A stretch of 64,000 nt of DNA from Jeotgalibacillus sp. ET6 (GCF_029667115.1 NZ_JARUIU010000001.1:1-64000), one strand, 5' to 3'. Counted from the first letter of the stretch, positions 1 to 8,430 are shown. Notes: generated by a model not told the origin, from the letters alone. Numbers and translations: made by a program.

Positions 1-243
1 GAGAATAAAGTATTCCAGAGTATGTCCCGTAAAGCCACTTGTGCAGATAATGCGTCGATGGAGAATTTCTTTGGCATTTTAAAGCAGGAAATGTATTATG
101 GGGAACGATTAGTGAGCTATGAAGAATTAAAGCAACGGATTACCGACTATATCCACTGGTACAACCACAAACGATCAAAAGAAAAATTGGCTGGCTTAAG
201 TCCGGTCGAATACCGAACTCAAACCAGCCAATCAGCTGCATAA
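1..243 (+). CDS. IS3-family transposase (OrfB integrase), C-terminal fragment
   Basis: The reading frame is open from the first base, so this is the 3' end of a gene that begins outside the window; the ATG at 22 is internal. The ~80 visible residues carry the end of a DDE (rve) integrase core typical of IS3/IS150 OrfB: DNASMENFFGILKQE, where the Glu of the DDE triad lies, followed by YIHWYNHKRSKEKLAGLSPVEYR. It would catalyse strand transfer of the insertion sequence. Whether the element is complete upstream cannot be seen. Family assignment is confident; exact IS name is not attempted. Confidence 0.9.
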   Translation, partial: ENKVFQSMSRKATCADNASMENFFGILKQEMYYGERLVSYEELKQRITDYIHWYNHKRSKEKLAGLSPVEYRTQTSQSAA

Positions 244-271
244 TAAAAACTCTAACTTTTGGGGGTTGCCA
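1..271 (+). mobile_element. Right end of an IS3-family insertion sequence
   Basis: Downstream of the transposase stop lies CTAACTTTTGGGGGTTGCCA (252-271), which resembles IS150-group right ends: an internal CTTTTGGGGG run and a terminal CA, the partner of a TG left end. The matching left inverted repeat is outside the window, so the boundary at 271 is inferred. The bases just outside (CCC) may be part of a short target duplication. Confidence 0.6.
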
Positions 272-279
272 CCCTTTAT

Positions 280-300
280 TTTTGTCTGAGACTCTTTATA
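280..300 (+). repeat. Right half of a terminator-type repeat hairpin, apparently cut by the IS
   Basis: TTTTTGTCTGAGACTCTTTA matches the right arm and T-run of hairpins at 14923-14958 and 59804-59838 (TGTCTGAGGCTCTTT and TGTCTCAGGCTC). No left arm occurs on this side of the IS. Inference: the IS inserted in or beside the hairpin loop, leaving the left arm on the far side of the element. Confidence 0.5.
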
Positions 301-311
301 CTATATTCTTA

Positions 312-758
312 TTATTCACCAAGTCTTTTGAATACCGGTTTCTGATACGTTCTATGTTTCCCGGGCGCAGGCGGCTGATGGTCTGTTAACCCGGTATAAG
401 ACTGAAGAAGAGTTTTTGCTTCTCTTAAGCTCATTTTGGTTTTGGGGTTTCGAAAAGTATCAGATAGCTTTCCTAGATGGGGAAGTGAAGTGAAATCTTC
501 TTTTTTAGGCGGCAGGTGAAAAAGATATTCTCCGCATTCTACCAGTACATCTGACCTTTGCTGGCTCATGCCGGGATTTCTGGAAAACTGCAATCCGATT
601 TTTCTGGCCTTATCTTCCTGAAGAAGCTTTGAGAGAGCTTCTTTTTTTAGTTTATATAAATATTTTGGATCTGATGCGGTCTTGGCGTGCTTATTTACAG
701 TAAATAGTGCTTGAGAAAGTGCAGAAACGGTATTTTTTTTGGAGTCAGATTCAGTCAT
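312..758 (-). CDS. ykyB: YkyB-family protein of unknown function
   Basis: A 148-residue soluble, basic protein with no signal peptide or membrane segment. Its length, the central SRNPGMSQQRSDVLVECGEYLFHLPP region and the neighbourhood (before the yku block) fit YkyB of Bacillus, a family without a known role. The minus-strand start is an ATG with an upstream AAGGGAATGATG ribosome binding site. It is convergent with the IS remnant. The assignment rests on recollection of the family plus synteny. Confidence 0.7.
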   Translation of the reverse strand: MTESDSKKNTVSALSQALFTVNKHAKTASDPKYLYKLKKEALSKLLQEDKARKIGLQFSRNPGMSQQRSDVLVECGEYLFHLPPKKEDFTSLPHLGKLSDTFRNPKTKMSLREAKTLLQSYTGLTDHQPPAPGKHRTYQKPVFKRLGE

Positions 759-905
759 ATCATCATTCCCTTATTTTTATGCTTTTTTAAAGTATATCTC
801 CTAAGGAAGGATTTTTAAAGGGAAGAAGAGGGAAAAGGAATAAAGTAGCAGGATGTCGATATAGGATATACTAGAAAGCGGAGTAAATAAAATGGAGATG
901 AGAGC

Positions 906-2432
906 ATGAAAAAAACAGCAGTCATTGATATTGGTTCAAATACGATTCGATTGGTGATTTATCATTATGAATCCGATAAAGGGATGCGGGAGATAGAAAA
1001 CATTAAAACAGTTGCCAGGCTCAGTGCGTATTTAGACGAAGCAGGACGAATGAATAATGAAGGCGTAGCAATCCTCATTAATACGCTCGAATCGTTTAAA
1101 GAAATTGTGGCATATCACGAGCTGACTGATTTGCGGGTGGTAGCTACAGCAGCTGTAAGACAGGCAGATAACCAAAAAGACATATTAAAAGAAGTGGAAA
1201 AAAAGGTAGGATGGAACGTATCCATTCTGACAGAGGAGGAAGAAGCTTATTTCGGTTATGTTGCAGTGGTGCACAGCACTCCGATAAAGTCAGGTGTCAC
1301 CATTGATATGGGGGGCGGAAGTACCGAAATTACGTATTTTGAAGATAAAAAGCTTAAGCATTCACATAGTTTTCCGTTTGGAGCTGTCACACTCAAGAAA
1401 AAGTTCATGAAAGAGGAGATTATGACTTCAAGTGAGCAAAAAAAGCTGATTGCTTTTTTAAAGGAGCGCTTTACTTCCCTTTCATGGCTTCAAAACAAAC
1501 AAGTGCCCATTATCGCTATAGGAGGAAGCGCCAGAAATATAGCTCAGATTGACCAGCAGTTTAAAGAATATCCAATTGCAGGAGTCCATCAGTATTTCAT
1601 GTCTAAAACTTCTCTTTTTTCACTTAGAGATCAATTGTTGTCGAAAACGATAGATGAACTCGAAAAATTAGATGGACTTTCATCTGATCGTGCTGACATC
1701 ATCGCTCCGGCTTCACAGGTATTTTGCCAGCTGTTTGAAATTACCCGTGCTACCGGATTTCTGTTCAGCCGCAAAGGCCTTCGGGACGGTATTGTTATTA
1801 AGGAACTGATGGACAATAACATAACCCCTGTTAGTAAACATGAAGTTTTTATTAACAGTTTAAAAGAGCTGTCTTTTGATTACTCCATCAATCCTGCAGA
1901 TGCAGAGTACATGATGAAATTATCAGCTGACCTTTATGAGCAGTTATGTAAAATAGGAGAATTTCAGCATTCAGAAGACAATCTTCTGCTGCTGAAACGG
2001 GGAGCATACTTATATTATCTTGGAGAATACATCGATTCTGAATCAAGCAGCCAGCACACATTTTATCTTATCGCCAACCGCTCGATCGACGGGGTGCTCC
2101 ATCATGACAGGATTAAACTTGCATTGATTGCATCTTTCAAGAATAAATCTTCTCTTCAGCAGTATTTGCAGCCTTTTTCAGAATGGTTTACAAAAGAAGA
2201 ACAGCAGACAATCCGGGAGCTTGGCGCTCTGTTAAAATTTGCTTATAGTCTGAATGGTTCCAAACGGAGACTGATTAATCAGGTGACGGTTCATCAATCC
2301 TCACGGGAAGTGAAAATGATATTGGAGGCTGCTGGCAACACACTTGCGGAAGAATATCAGTCAGAAAAACAAAAAAAACATTTGGAGAAGGCTTTAAAGA
2401 AATCGATTGTTCTTGAGTTCGTAAAAAAATAA
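906..2432 (+). CDS. ppx: Exopolyphosphatase (Ppx/GppA family)
   Basis: A 508-residue protein that would remove terminal phosphates from polyphosphate, or hydrolyse pppGpp. The N-terminal ASKHA phosphate-binding loop VIDIGSNTIRLVIY lies at residues 6-19, a second phosphate loop DMGGGSTEITYF begins near 134, and IAIGGSARNIA follows near 200. The C-terminal ~200 residues are the helical, HD-like extension of long Ppx proteins. It precedes ppk by 89 bases with no terminator between, so the pair probably forms a polyphosphate turnover operon. B. subtilis lacks this pair at the matching locus, so it is an insertion or a retained ancestral block. Confidence 0.93.
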   Translation: MKKTAVIDIGSNTIRLVIYHYESDKGMREIENIKTVARLSAYLDEAGRMNNEGVAILINTLESFKEIVAYHELTDLRVVATAAVRQADNQKDILKEVEKKVGWNVSILTEEEEAYFGYVAVVHSTPIKSGVTIDMGGGSTEITYFEDKKLKHSHSFPFGAVTLKKKFMKEEIMTSSEQKKLIAFLKERFTSLSWLQNKQVPIIAIGGSARNIAQIDQQFKEYPIAGVHQYFMSKTSLFSLRDQLLSKTIDELEKLDGLSSDRADIIAPASQVFCQLFEITRATGFLFSRKGLRDGIVIKELMDNNITPVSKHEVFINSLKELSFDYSINPADAEYMMKLSADLYEQLCKIGEFQHSEDNLLLLKRGAYLYYLGEYIDSESSSQHTFYLIANRSIDGVLHHDRIKLALIASFKNKSSLQQYLQPFSEWFTKEEQQTIRELGALLKFAYSLNGSKRRLINQVTVHQSSREVKMILEAAGNTLAEEYQSEKQKKHLEKALKKSIVLEFVKK

Positions 2433-2521
2433 AACTTTAACATTGTATCCATGCTGGCTTCATATTCATTCTTTTATAATTAGATCTAACGACTATTTTC
2501 TATATCAGAGGTGAGGGCAGA

Positions 2522-4606
2522 ATGAAGGAGCAAAATCAATTCTTTGAAAGCACATCTTTTTACAATAATAGAGAACTGAGCTGGCTTGCTTTTAATGAAC
2601 GGGTGTTATGGGAGTCGATGGATCACAAAAATCCTCTGCTCGAACAATTAAGGTTCCTCGCTATATTCAGTTCAAATTTAGATGAATTTTTTATGGTAAG
2701 AGTAGCAGGACTTAAGGATCAGGTAAAAGCTAATTATAATAAACCGGAAAATAAAGCAGGGCTTACACCAAAGGAACAGTTAAAAGAAATATCCCAGTAT
2801 AATCATTATTTGGTCGATCTTCAAATAAAGGCATTCATAGATGAGATATCTCCTGAACTTGAAAAAGAGGATTTATTTTTTCTCAAACCTTACCAGCTGA
2901 CTGACCATCAGCTTGAATACATTGAGTACTTCTTTGAAGAGCATATTGTACAGAAATTAACGAGCATGGTGATAGGGAAAAATAGTATTTTTCCTAAACT
3001 TCCAAATAAAAGTCTCAGCCTGCTCGTTTACCTGAATGAACATACCGAAGCGTCTGGTAAAACTCAGGAAATGGCGGTTATACAAATGCCAGCTTCCTTA
3101 AACCGCATTATTCGTGTTCCATCCGATGAAGGCGAGACATTTGTTATGCTGGAAGATGTAATATCCCGCTTTATTTACAACCTGTTCCCTGGTTATACTG
3201 TATCATCAACCACTGCTTTCAGAATTACACGGAATGCAGATTTGACCATTCATGAAGATGAATCAAGCGATTTATTAATTGAAATTGAAAAAGAGTTGAA
3301 AAATCGAAAATGGGGAGCTGCGGTCAGGCTTGAAATAGAGGAGCATGCCCTGAATCAGGAAGCACTCAGCTATTTAATTGATGCCCTTGAAATAGAAGAA
3401 GAAGATGTATACAGGATAAATTGCTTTCTGGATTTAACATTTCTTTCTGCATTTATAAAAGAAGTGGAAAATGAGAAAGAGCATTTATTATTTCCGCCTT
3501 TTGAACCGCATATCCCTGAGATCCTGAAAAGCGATGTTAATCTTTTTGAACTGGTCTCCAAACAGGATTTATTTTTTCACCATCCGTATGATTCATTTCA
3601 TCCGATCGTTGATTTTGTCGGCATTGCAGCAGAGGACCCGGATGTAATAGAAATAAAACAAACCTTATATAGAGTAAGCAAAAATTCGCCTGTGATTGCA
3701 AATTTAAAAAAAGCAGCCAGAAACGGCATACGAGTAACTGTGCTCGTAGAATTAAAAGCCAGATTTGATGAAGAAAAAAACATTAAATGGGCGAAGGAAC
3801 TTGAAAGAGCAGGCTGTACTGTAATTTATGGTATGAACTATTTAAAAACACACAGTAAAATTACACTGGTTGTTAAGAAAGTTCAAGACCATTTGGAGCA
3901 CTATGTACACCTTGGAACGGGCAATTATAACGAAGAAACAGCGAGAATTTACACAGATATGGGCATTCTTACTGCACATCCTAAGGTAGGGCAGGATGCT
4001 GAAAAGTTTTTTAACTTTATCAGCGGAGACAGCGATAAGCCGGTTTATGATCATTTAGTGGTCGCACCTTTCTCGATCAGAGATAAGATGAGTGAGTTGA
4101 TCGATGAAGAAATTGCTTATCATGAAAAGTGGAAAAATGGACATATTATTGCAAAAATGAATTCGCTGACAGATAAAGAACTTATTAAAAAGTTTTATAA
4201 AGCTTCGTGCAAAGGCGTCAAAATTGATTTGATCGTTCGCGGAATATGCTGCTTAAAGCCCGGCATCGAAGGAGTAAGTGAAAACATTAAAGTACTTAGT
4301 ATTATTGGTCGGTATCTGGAGCATAGCCGCATTTATTATTTTAATCAGAATAATCATCCGAAGATCTATCTTTCTTCAGCAGATTTAATGACACGAAACA
4401 TGGAAAAACGTGTGGAGATTTTTTTTCCTATACTAGATAAAGAAAATAAAATGAAACTGCTGGAAATATTAAACTGGCAGCTACGGGATAATATTAAAGC
4501 CCGTTATCAGGACCATACTGGAAAATACAGCTACATATTAAAAAAACAGGACAAGTCGGTTCAATCTCAGCAAATTTTTCTAGAAAAAGCGAATAAAGAA
4601 GAATGA
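2522..4606 (+). CDS. ppk: Polyphosphate kinase 1
   Basis: A 694-residue enzyme that polymerises the ATP gamma-phosphate into polyphosphate. The N-terminal domain begins with the family hallmark NRELSWLAFNERVL (near residues 16-29). Both catalytic phospholipase-D-like histidines are present: KTHSKI (His444, the expected phospho-acceptor) and EHSRIYYF (His601). LMTRNMEKRVEIFFP near the C-terminus is also conserved. The start has a GAGGTGAG ribosome binding site. Length is normal for PPK1 (about 690). No degenerate residues were noticed. Confidence 0.96.
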   Translation: MKEQNQFFESTSFYNNRELSWLAFNERVLWESMDHKNPLLEQLRFLAIFSSNLDEFFMVRVAGLKDQVKANYNKPENKAGLTPKEQLKEISQYNHYLVDLQIKAFIDEISPELEKEDLFFLKPYQLTDHQLEYIEYFFEEHIVQKLTSMVIGKNSIFPKLPNKSLSLLVYLNEHTEASGKTQEMAVIQMPASLNRIIRVPSDEGETFVMLEDVISRFIYNLFPGYTVSSTTAFRITRNADLTIHEDESSDLLIEIEKELKNRKWGAAVRLEIEEHALNQEALSYLIDALEIEEEDVYRINCFLDLTFLSAFIKEVENEKEHLLFPPFEPHIPEILKSDVNLFELVSKQDLFFHHPYDSFHPIVDFVGIAAEDPDVIEIKQTLYRVSKNSPVIANLKKAARNGIRVTVLVELKARFDEEKNIKWAKELERAGCTVIYGMNYLKTHSKITLVVKKVQDHLEHYVHLGTGNYNEETARIYTDMGILTAHPKVGQDAEKFFNFISGDSDKPVYDHLVVAPFSIRDKMSELIDEEIAYHEKWKNGHIIAKMNSLTDKELIKKFYKASCKGVKIDLIVRGICCLKPGIEGVSENIKVLSIIGRYLEHSRIYYFNQNNHPKIYLSSADLMTRNMEKRVEIFFPILDKENKMKLLEILNWQLRDNIKARYQDHTGKYSYILKKQDKSVQSQQIFLEKANKEE

Positions 4607-4611
4607 GTGAG

Positions 4612-4671
4612 AGTCTTTAGTCATGTTCATCAATTTAAATAAACAGCTTAATCGTGACTAAAGTTCTGTTT
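4612..4671 (+). terminator. Possible terminator after ppk
   Basis: A perfect 9-bp arm pair CTTTAGTCA (4615-4623) and TGACTAAAG (4655-4663) encloses a long 31-base loop and is followed by TTCTGTTTT. The long loop makes it weaker than the other terminators in the window. A TTGACA motif follows at 4677-4682 and could drive the next gene, though its -10 box is poor. Confidence 0.4.
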
Positions 4672-4787
4672 TCGTGTTGACAAAATCTTCATATTCTGAA
4701 ATGATTATAAGTACTTATTACAGGATTAAGCCTTTTTTCCTGTTATCTGAATTCATGCTCCTACACACTAGGCGGAAGGACGAACTT

Positions 4788-6905
4788 ATGGAAGCACCGC
4801 TTTCTGAAAGTACACCTATTGAAAACCAGGCTGCTCATAGAAATGAACAGCAAGTTGTTTCAAAAGTGATAATGGAAATGATCACTGAGCATATATCAGA
4901 CAGCGTTTTTATTATGAAAGTCTCTGAAAACGCTGATTTTATTTATATGTTCGCTAATGATGCAGCGCTGTACTCGATCAATCAAAAAAGAGAAGATATT
5001 ATTGGGAAGTCAATAGGTTCTGTAGTAAGAGGTCCTCAAGGGGATAGGATCCTTCAAAGCTACAGAGAGGCATATGAAAAGAAGGAAACGATTAGGTATA
5101 TAGACGAGATATTCATCAGCAACAAGCTTTGTTCCTACGAAACCCTCCTTACACCTATTTTTGATAATGGACATGATAAACGGAAATATATAGCAGCTGT
5201 AACCCGGGATATCACAGCACAACAAAATGAAAAAAACGAATTAAAAAAAATGAAGCACTATTACTCATCTCTAATCAGCCACAACTTGGATTCCATTTTT
5301 ATTCTTTCAAATAATGGAGAAATACTAAATGTAAATAAAGCAGCATCTGAGTTATTTCAAACTGGCGGGGATGACAGCCTACTGCTGAAAATTGAAGATT
5401 ATTTCGATCCGGAATTTTTTCTTGATATTTATGAAACGATGAAGATGATAAGGGAAGGCCGTTCACTAAGCATTCCTTCCATCAACATGAGAAAAACTAA
5501 CGGCACGGCTATAATCGCAGATATAAAGTTTATCCCCATAAAAATTGAAGAAAAAGTGGAAGGAATGTATTTAATCGCAAGGGATATTACGAGCGAAAAA
5601 CAAAATGTGGAGCAAATCCAATTTTTGTCGAGGCATGATCATCTGACTGGGCTGCTCAATCGCCGTGCTTTAGAAGATCAGCTTAATCTGATTATCAATC
5701 AGCACGATGAGGATTCTTCTTATGCGGTAATCAGCCTTGATCTTGACAGATTTAAAATACTAAATGATTTTTTAGGATACAATAATGGAGATGACCTTCT
5801 TAAGGAGGTTGCAGCCAGACTGGATTCATATACTTCATTATCCGTTCAGTTATACCGTTTAACGGCGGATGAGTTTGTTTTCATATCAAACGGGTTAGTC
5901 AGACATGAGACAGAATCATTTGTCGAGCAGGTAGCAGCTGACTTTTCCCGTCCATTCACTATAGAAGGTGAAGATTATTATCTTTCTACCTGCTTTGGAA
6001 TTTATATGATTCATCATAGAGAAAACCTGACTGCAGACTTTATCATCAGCTGTTCGAGACAGGCCCTAACAGCAGCAAAAGCAAAAGGAAGTGCACAGTT
6101 TTTATTCTACAGGGAAGGAATGAAAGATGCATTTCCTAATGAATTACTTATGGAAACGCACCTAAGAAGAGCTATTGAGTTAAATGAGCTGTCTCTTTTT
6201 TATCAGCCGCAGGTAAATCTGTCTGACGGAAGAATACATAGTGTTGAGGCTCTTCTCAGATGGAACAATGGGAAATTCGGCTCGGTTGCTCCATCTCAAT
6301 TTATTCCTTTGGCAGAAACAACCGGATTAATTCTGCCGATTGGAAAGTGGGTAATCGATCAGGCTTGTCTACAACTTGAATTGTGGAACCGGAAAGGCCT
6401 TAAAAAAACCAGAATTGCAGTAAATATCTCTCCTCAGCAATTTAGTCAGGAGGATTTTGATGAAGTTATTAAGCAGGCGCTTGAAAGACACGAGCTTGAG
6501 CCCTCAATGCTTGAAATAGAAATTACTGAAAGCGCTTTGGGGAATGTCCTTGAGACGCTTAATATGCTTAAAAAACTAAAAAAAATCGGTATCAAGATCT
6601 CGATTGACGATTTTGGTACAGGGTATTCTTCTTTAAATTATTTAAAAAACTTCCCTATAGATATATTGAAAATTGATCAAAGCTTTGTAAAAGAACTGCA
6701 AACAGATGTAAGGGATGCAGCCATTACTAAAACCATTATTCATTTAGCTCATAGTCTGGGAATGGAAGTAGTAGCGGAAGGAGTAGAAGAACCCTATCAA
6801 GTGGATTTTTTAAAAAATGAAAAATGTCAAAAAGGACAGGGTTACTTCTTTAGTAAACCGGTTTCATCAAAGGAAATTGAGAAACATTTAATGGCTATTG
6901 TTTAA
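4788..6905 (+). CDS. PAS-PAS-GGDEF-EAL cyclic di-GMP phosphodiesterase with degenerate cyclase motif
   Basis: The best start is ATG 4788, seven bases after GGAAGGA; in-frame upstream GTG/ATG codons lack a ribosome binding site. The 705-residue product has two PAS sensor modules (about 30-140 and 155-270), a GGDEF domain (about 280-440) and a C-terminal EAL domain (about 455-700). The diguanylate cyclase signature reads TADEF (359-363) instead of GGDEF, so cyclase activity is unlikely. The EAL side is intact: EALLRW (487-492), IEITES and DDFGTG (607-612). The inferred role is cyclic di-GMP hydrolysis under PAS control. It sits where B. subtilis has ykuI, but its architecture is larger. No transmembrane segment is seen. 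Confidence 0.9.
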   Translation: MEAPLSESTPIENQAAHRNEQQVVSKVIMEMITEHISDSVFIMKVSENADFIYMFANDAALYSINQKREDIIGKSIGSVVRGPQGDRILQSYREAYEKKETIRYIDEIFISNKLCSYETLLTPIFDNGHDKRKYIAAVTRDITAQQNEKNELKKMKHYYSSLISHNLDSIFILSNNGEILNVNKAASELFQTGGDDSLLLKIEDYFDPEFFLDIYETMKMIREGRSLSIPSINMRKTNGTAIIADIKFIPIKIEEKVEGMYLIARDITSEKQNVEQIQFLSRHDHLTGLLNRRALEDQLNLIINQHDEDSSYAVISLDLDRFKILNDFLGYNNGDDLLKEVAARLDSYTSLSVQLYRLTADEFVFISNGLVRHETESFVEQVAADFSRPFTIEGEDYYLSTCFGIYMIHHRENLTADFIISCSRQALTAAKAKGSAQFLFYREGMKDAFPNELLMETHLRRAIELNELSLFYQPQVNLSDGRIHSVEALLRWNNGKFGSVAPSQFIPLAETTGLILPIGKWVIDQACLQLELWNRKGLKKTRIAVNISPQQFSQEDFDEVIKQALERHELEPSMLEIEITESALGNVLETLNMLKKLKKIGIKISIDDFGTGYSSLNYLKNFPIDILKIDQSFVKELQTDVRDAAITKTIIHLAHSLGMEVVAEGVEEPYQVDFLKNEKCQKGQGYFFSKPVSSKEIEKHLMAIV

Positions 6906-6957
6906 TTGAGTGATATACAGCCTGCTAGTAAAGTTTTTCGTTGTGCCTCTGGTTGTA

Positions 6958-6984
6958 TTGACATTTACTCTTCTGTCCTATACG
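6958..6984 (+). promoter_or_regulatory. Possible sigma-A promoter for the small gene at 7036
   Basis: A consensus -35 TTGACA (6958-6963) is followed by TATACG at 6979-6984 (15-base spacing) or TACGGT at 6981-6986 (17-base spacing). The -35 is perfect but the -10 is weak. Together with the ribosome binding site and terminator it frames a single-gene unit. Confidence 0.4.
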
Positions 6985-7035
6985 GTAGAAATAGTGTTTT
7001 AAAGCAAGTCAAAGGTAAAGGAGTTAATTTCAGCT

Positions 7036-7260
7036 GTGAAAAAAGGCATAAAATTAGATATCTTACGTATTCCTACAGATTTTGGAACGGTTGTTGTTTA
7101 TACAGACGGTTTCGGTGACAAAGGTTCAAAAGGAAAAGTATTTGCTGAACTAAATGGTTTTTCAGCTTTTGCAGTCGGTCACCATCGAAAACGCACCATT
7201 ATCAGGGCAATTGCGCAGCTTCACCAAAAGCTTTCTTTATCTCAGGATTTTTCACAATAA
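7036..7260 (+). CDS. Small orphan protein, 74 residues, unknown function
   Basis: A GTG start follows AAAGGAG (7017-7023) at a rather long spacing of 12 bases. The product is basic and soluble, with a likely beta-rich first half (ILRIPTDFGTVVVYTDGFG) and a C-terminal helix containing HHRKRTIIRAIAQLHQKL. I do not recognise the family. It has its own candidate promoter upstream and a clear terminator just after the stop, so it is probably a real single-gene unit. The overlapping frame at 6906-7118 lacks a ribosome binding site and is disregarded. Confidence 0.6.
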   Translation: MKKGIKLDILRIPTDFGTVVVYTDGFGDKGSKGKVFAELNGFSAFAVGHHRKRTIIRAIAQLHQKLSLSQDFSQ

Positions 7261-7272
7261 CTTAGTATGAAC

Positions 7273-7305
7273 AAAAACCTGCATATGTTTTGCAGGTTTT
7301 TTTGA
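7273..7305 (+). terminator. Intrinsic terminator
   Basis: Arms AAAACCTGCA and TGCAGGTTTT enclose a short TATGTTT-type loop and are followed by a T-run. It closes the small gene unit and lies immediately before the fadH promoter. Confidence 0.85.
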
Positions 7306-7330
7306 TTTTTCAAATATCTTCACGTATACT
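7302..7330 (+). promoter_or_regulatory. Sigma-A promoter of fadH
   Basis: The -35 TTGATT (7302-7307) and -10 TATACT (7325-7330) are separated by exactly 17 bases. The expected transcription start (about 7337) falls inside the FadR operator at 7334-7353. Confidence 0.75.
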
Positions 7331-7333
7331 TTA

Positions 7334-7353
7334 ATGAGTGAATATTCATTCAT
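7334..7353 (+). promoter_or_regulatory. FadR-type operator
   Basis: ATGAGTGAATATTCATTCAT is a near-perfect 20-bp palindrome differing by one base from the Bacillus FadR consensus as I recall it (TGAATGANTANTCATTCA core). It overlaps the expected transcription start, a repressing position. Inference: fadH is repressed by FadR and induced by long-chain acyl-CoA. Confidence 0.85.
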
Positions 7354-7371
7354 TTTAAAGGGGGAGTCAAG

Positions 7372-8139
7372 ATGGAGAAAAAAGTTTATATTATTACAGG
7401 CGGTTCAAATGGAATGGGGAAATACATGGCACAAAGGTTTGTACAGGATGGACATTCGGTTCTAATTACGGGGAGGGATCAAGAAAAATTGGCACTTGCC
7501 AAAAGTGAGTTATCAAGTAATGGCAATGGGGATCTTGAGACTTTCCAAATGGATGTAAGAGAGCCCGATATGGCAGCAGGGATGATTAAGGAGGCGGTAC
7601 ATAAGTTTGGCAGAGTAGACGGCCTTATTAATAATGCTGCCGGTAATTTTATTTGTCCTGTTGAAAAAATGTCTTCAAATGGCTGGAAATCGGTCATTGA
7701 TATAGTATTAAACGGTACATTTTATTGTTCAAAAGCTGCCGGGGACTATTGGATCGAGAACGATATTAAAGGTAGTATGATTAACATGGTGGCTACATAC
7801 GCCTGGGATGCTGGTGCAGGAGTAGCACATTCCGCGGCAGCAAAGGCTGGTGTACTTTCTTTAACGAAGACGCTTGCGGTGGAATGGGGGCACAAATATG
7901 GAATCCGTACGAATGCGATTGCTCCAGGGCCAATAGAACGTACAGGCGGAGCAGAAAAACTATGGCAATCTGAAGAGGCCGCTAAACGCACACTTGCGTC
8001 CGTTCCTTTAAAAAGGCTGGGTAAGCCTGAAGAAATAGCGGGGCTTGCCGCTTATTTATTTTCAGAGGAAGCCGCTTATATAAATGGCGAATGCATAACA
8101 ATGGATGGCGGACAGCACCTCAATTCTTTTCCATTTTAA
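7372..8139 (+). CDS. fadH: 2,4-dienoyl-CoA reductase (short-chain dehydrogenase)
   Basis: A 255-residue SDR enzyme that would reduce 2,4-dienoyl-CoA with NADPH during beta-oxidation of unsaturated fatty acids. The nucleotide-binding loop TGGSNGMGKYMA begins at residue 8, and NNAAGNF follows near 90. The segment TYAWDAGAGVAHSAAAKAG is typical of the dienoyl-CoA reductase subgroup, and IAPGPIERTGGAEKLW supports the same assignment. The equivalent B. subtilis gene is ykuF/fadH. The start has AAGGGGGAG spaced seven bases. Its own promoter with a FadR operator fits a fatty acid degradation role. Confidence 0.9.
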   Translation: MEKKVYIITGGSNGMGKYMAQRFVQDGHSVLITGRDQEKLALAKSELSSNGNGDLETFQMDVREPDMAAGMIKEAVHKFGRVDGLINNAAGNFICPVEKMSSNGWKSVIDIVLNGTFYCSKAAGDYWIENDIKGSMINMVATYAWDAGAGVAHSAAAKAGVLSLTKTLAVEWGHKYGIRTNAIAPGPIERTGGAEKLWQSEEAAKRTLASVPLKRLGKPEEIAGLAAYLFSEEAAYINGECITMDGGQHLNSFPF

Positions 8140-8193
8140 GGCGAATAGTCCCTTTCAATTCTGGACATTCTATAAGTAAAGGATGTGATCAGA

Positions 8194-8430
8194 TTGAGCG
8201 AGGGACCTTACATCGGTTTAATTTCATTTTTTGTTTTAATTGGTGTGGCAGGATTTTTTATAACACTTCGCATTGCTTACAAAAACTCAAAAGCACAAGA
8301 TCCAAATGATGAAGAGGTGGCAAAAGGATCGCGAGCACATAACATTTTAATGAATCCAATTTTTATTGTTTATATACTGGCGACTATATTTGTAACCGGG
8401 TACATCATTTACTGGATCATGATCACGTAA
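8194..8430 (+). CDS. Small two-helix membrane protein, unknown function
   Basis: TTG 8194 is preferred over GTG 8185 because AAAGGATGTGATC (8178-8190), a near-complete anti-16S match, covers the GTG and sits correctly for the TTG. The 78-residue product has one membrane helix near 7-27 (LISFFVLIGVAGFFI), a polar, acidic middle (DPNDEEVAKGSRAHN) and a second helix near 53-75 (FIVYILATIFVTGYIIYW). I do not recognise the family. It follows fadH by 54 bases and may be cotranscribed with it. Confidence 0.7.
   Translation: MSEGPYIGLISFFVLIGVAGFFITLRIAYKNSKAQDPNDEEVAKGSRAHNILMNPIFIVYILATIFVTGYIIYWIMIT

Noticed and set aside
1631-1822. Antisense frames inside ppx, ppk, pycA and other large genes
   Set aside because: Each is a shadow of a strongly conserved gene on the other strand and has no signals of its own.
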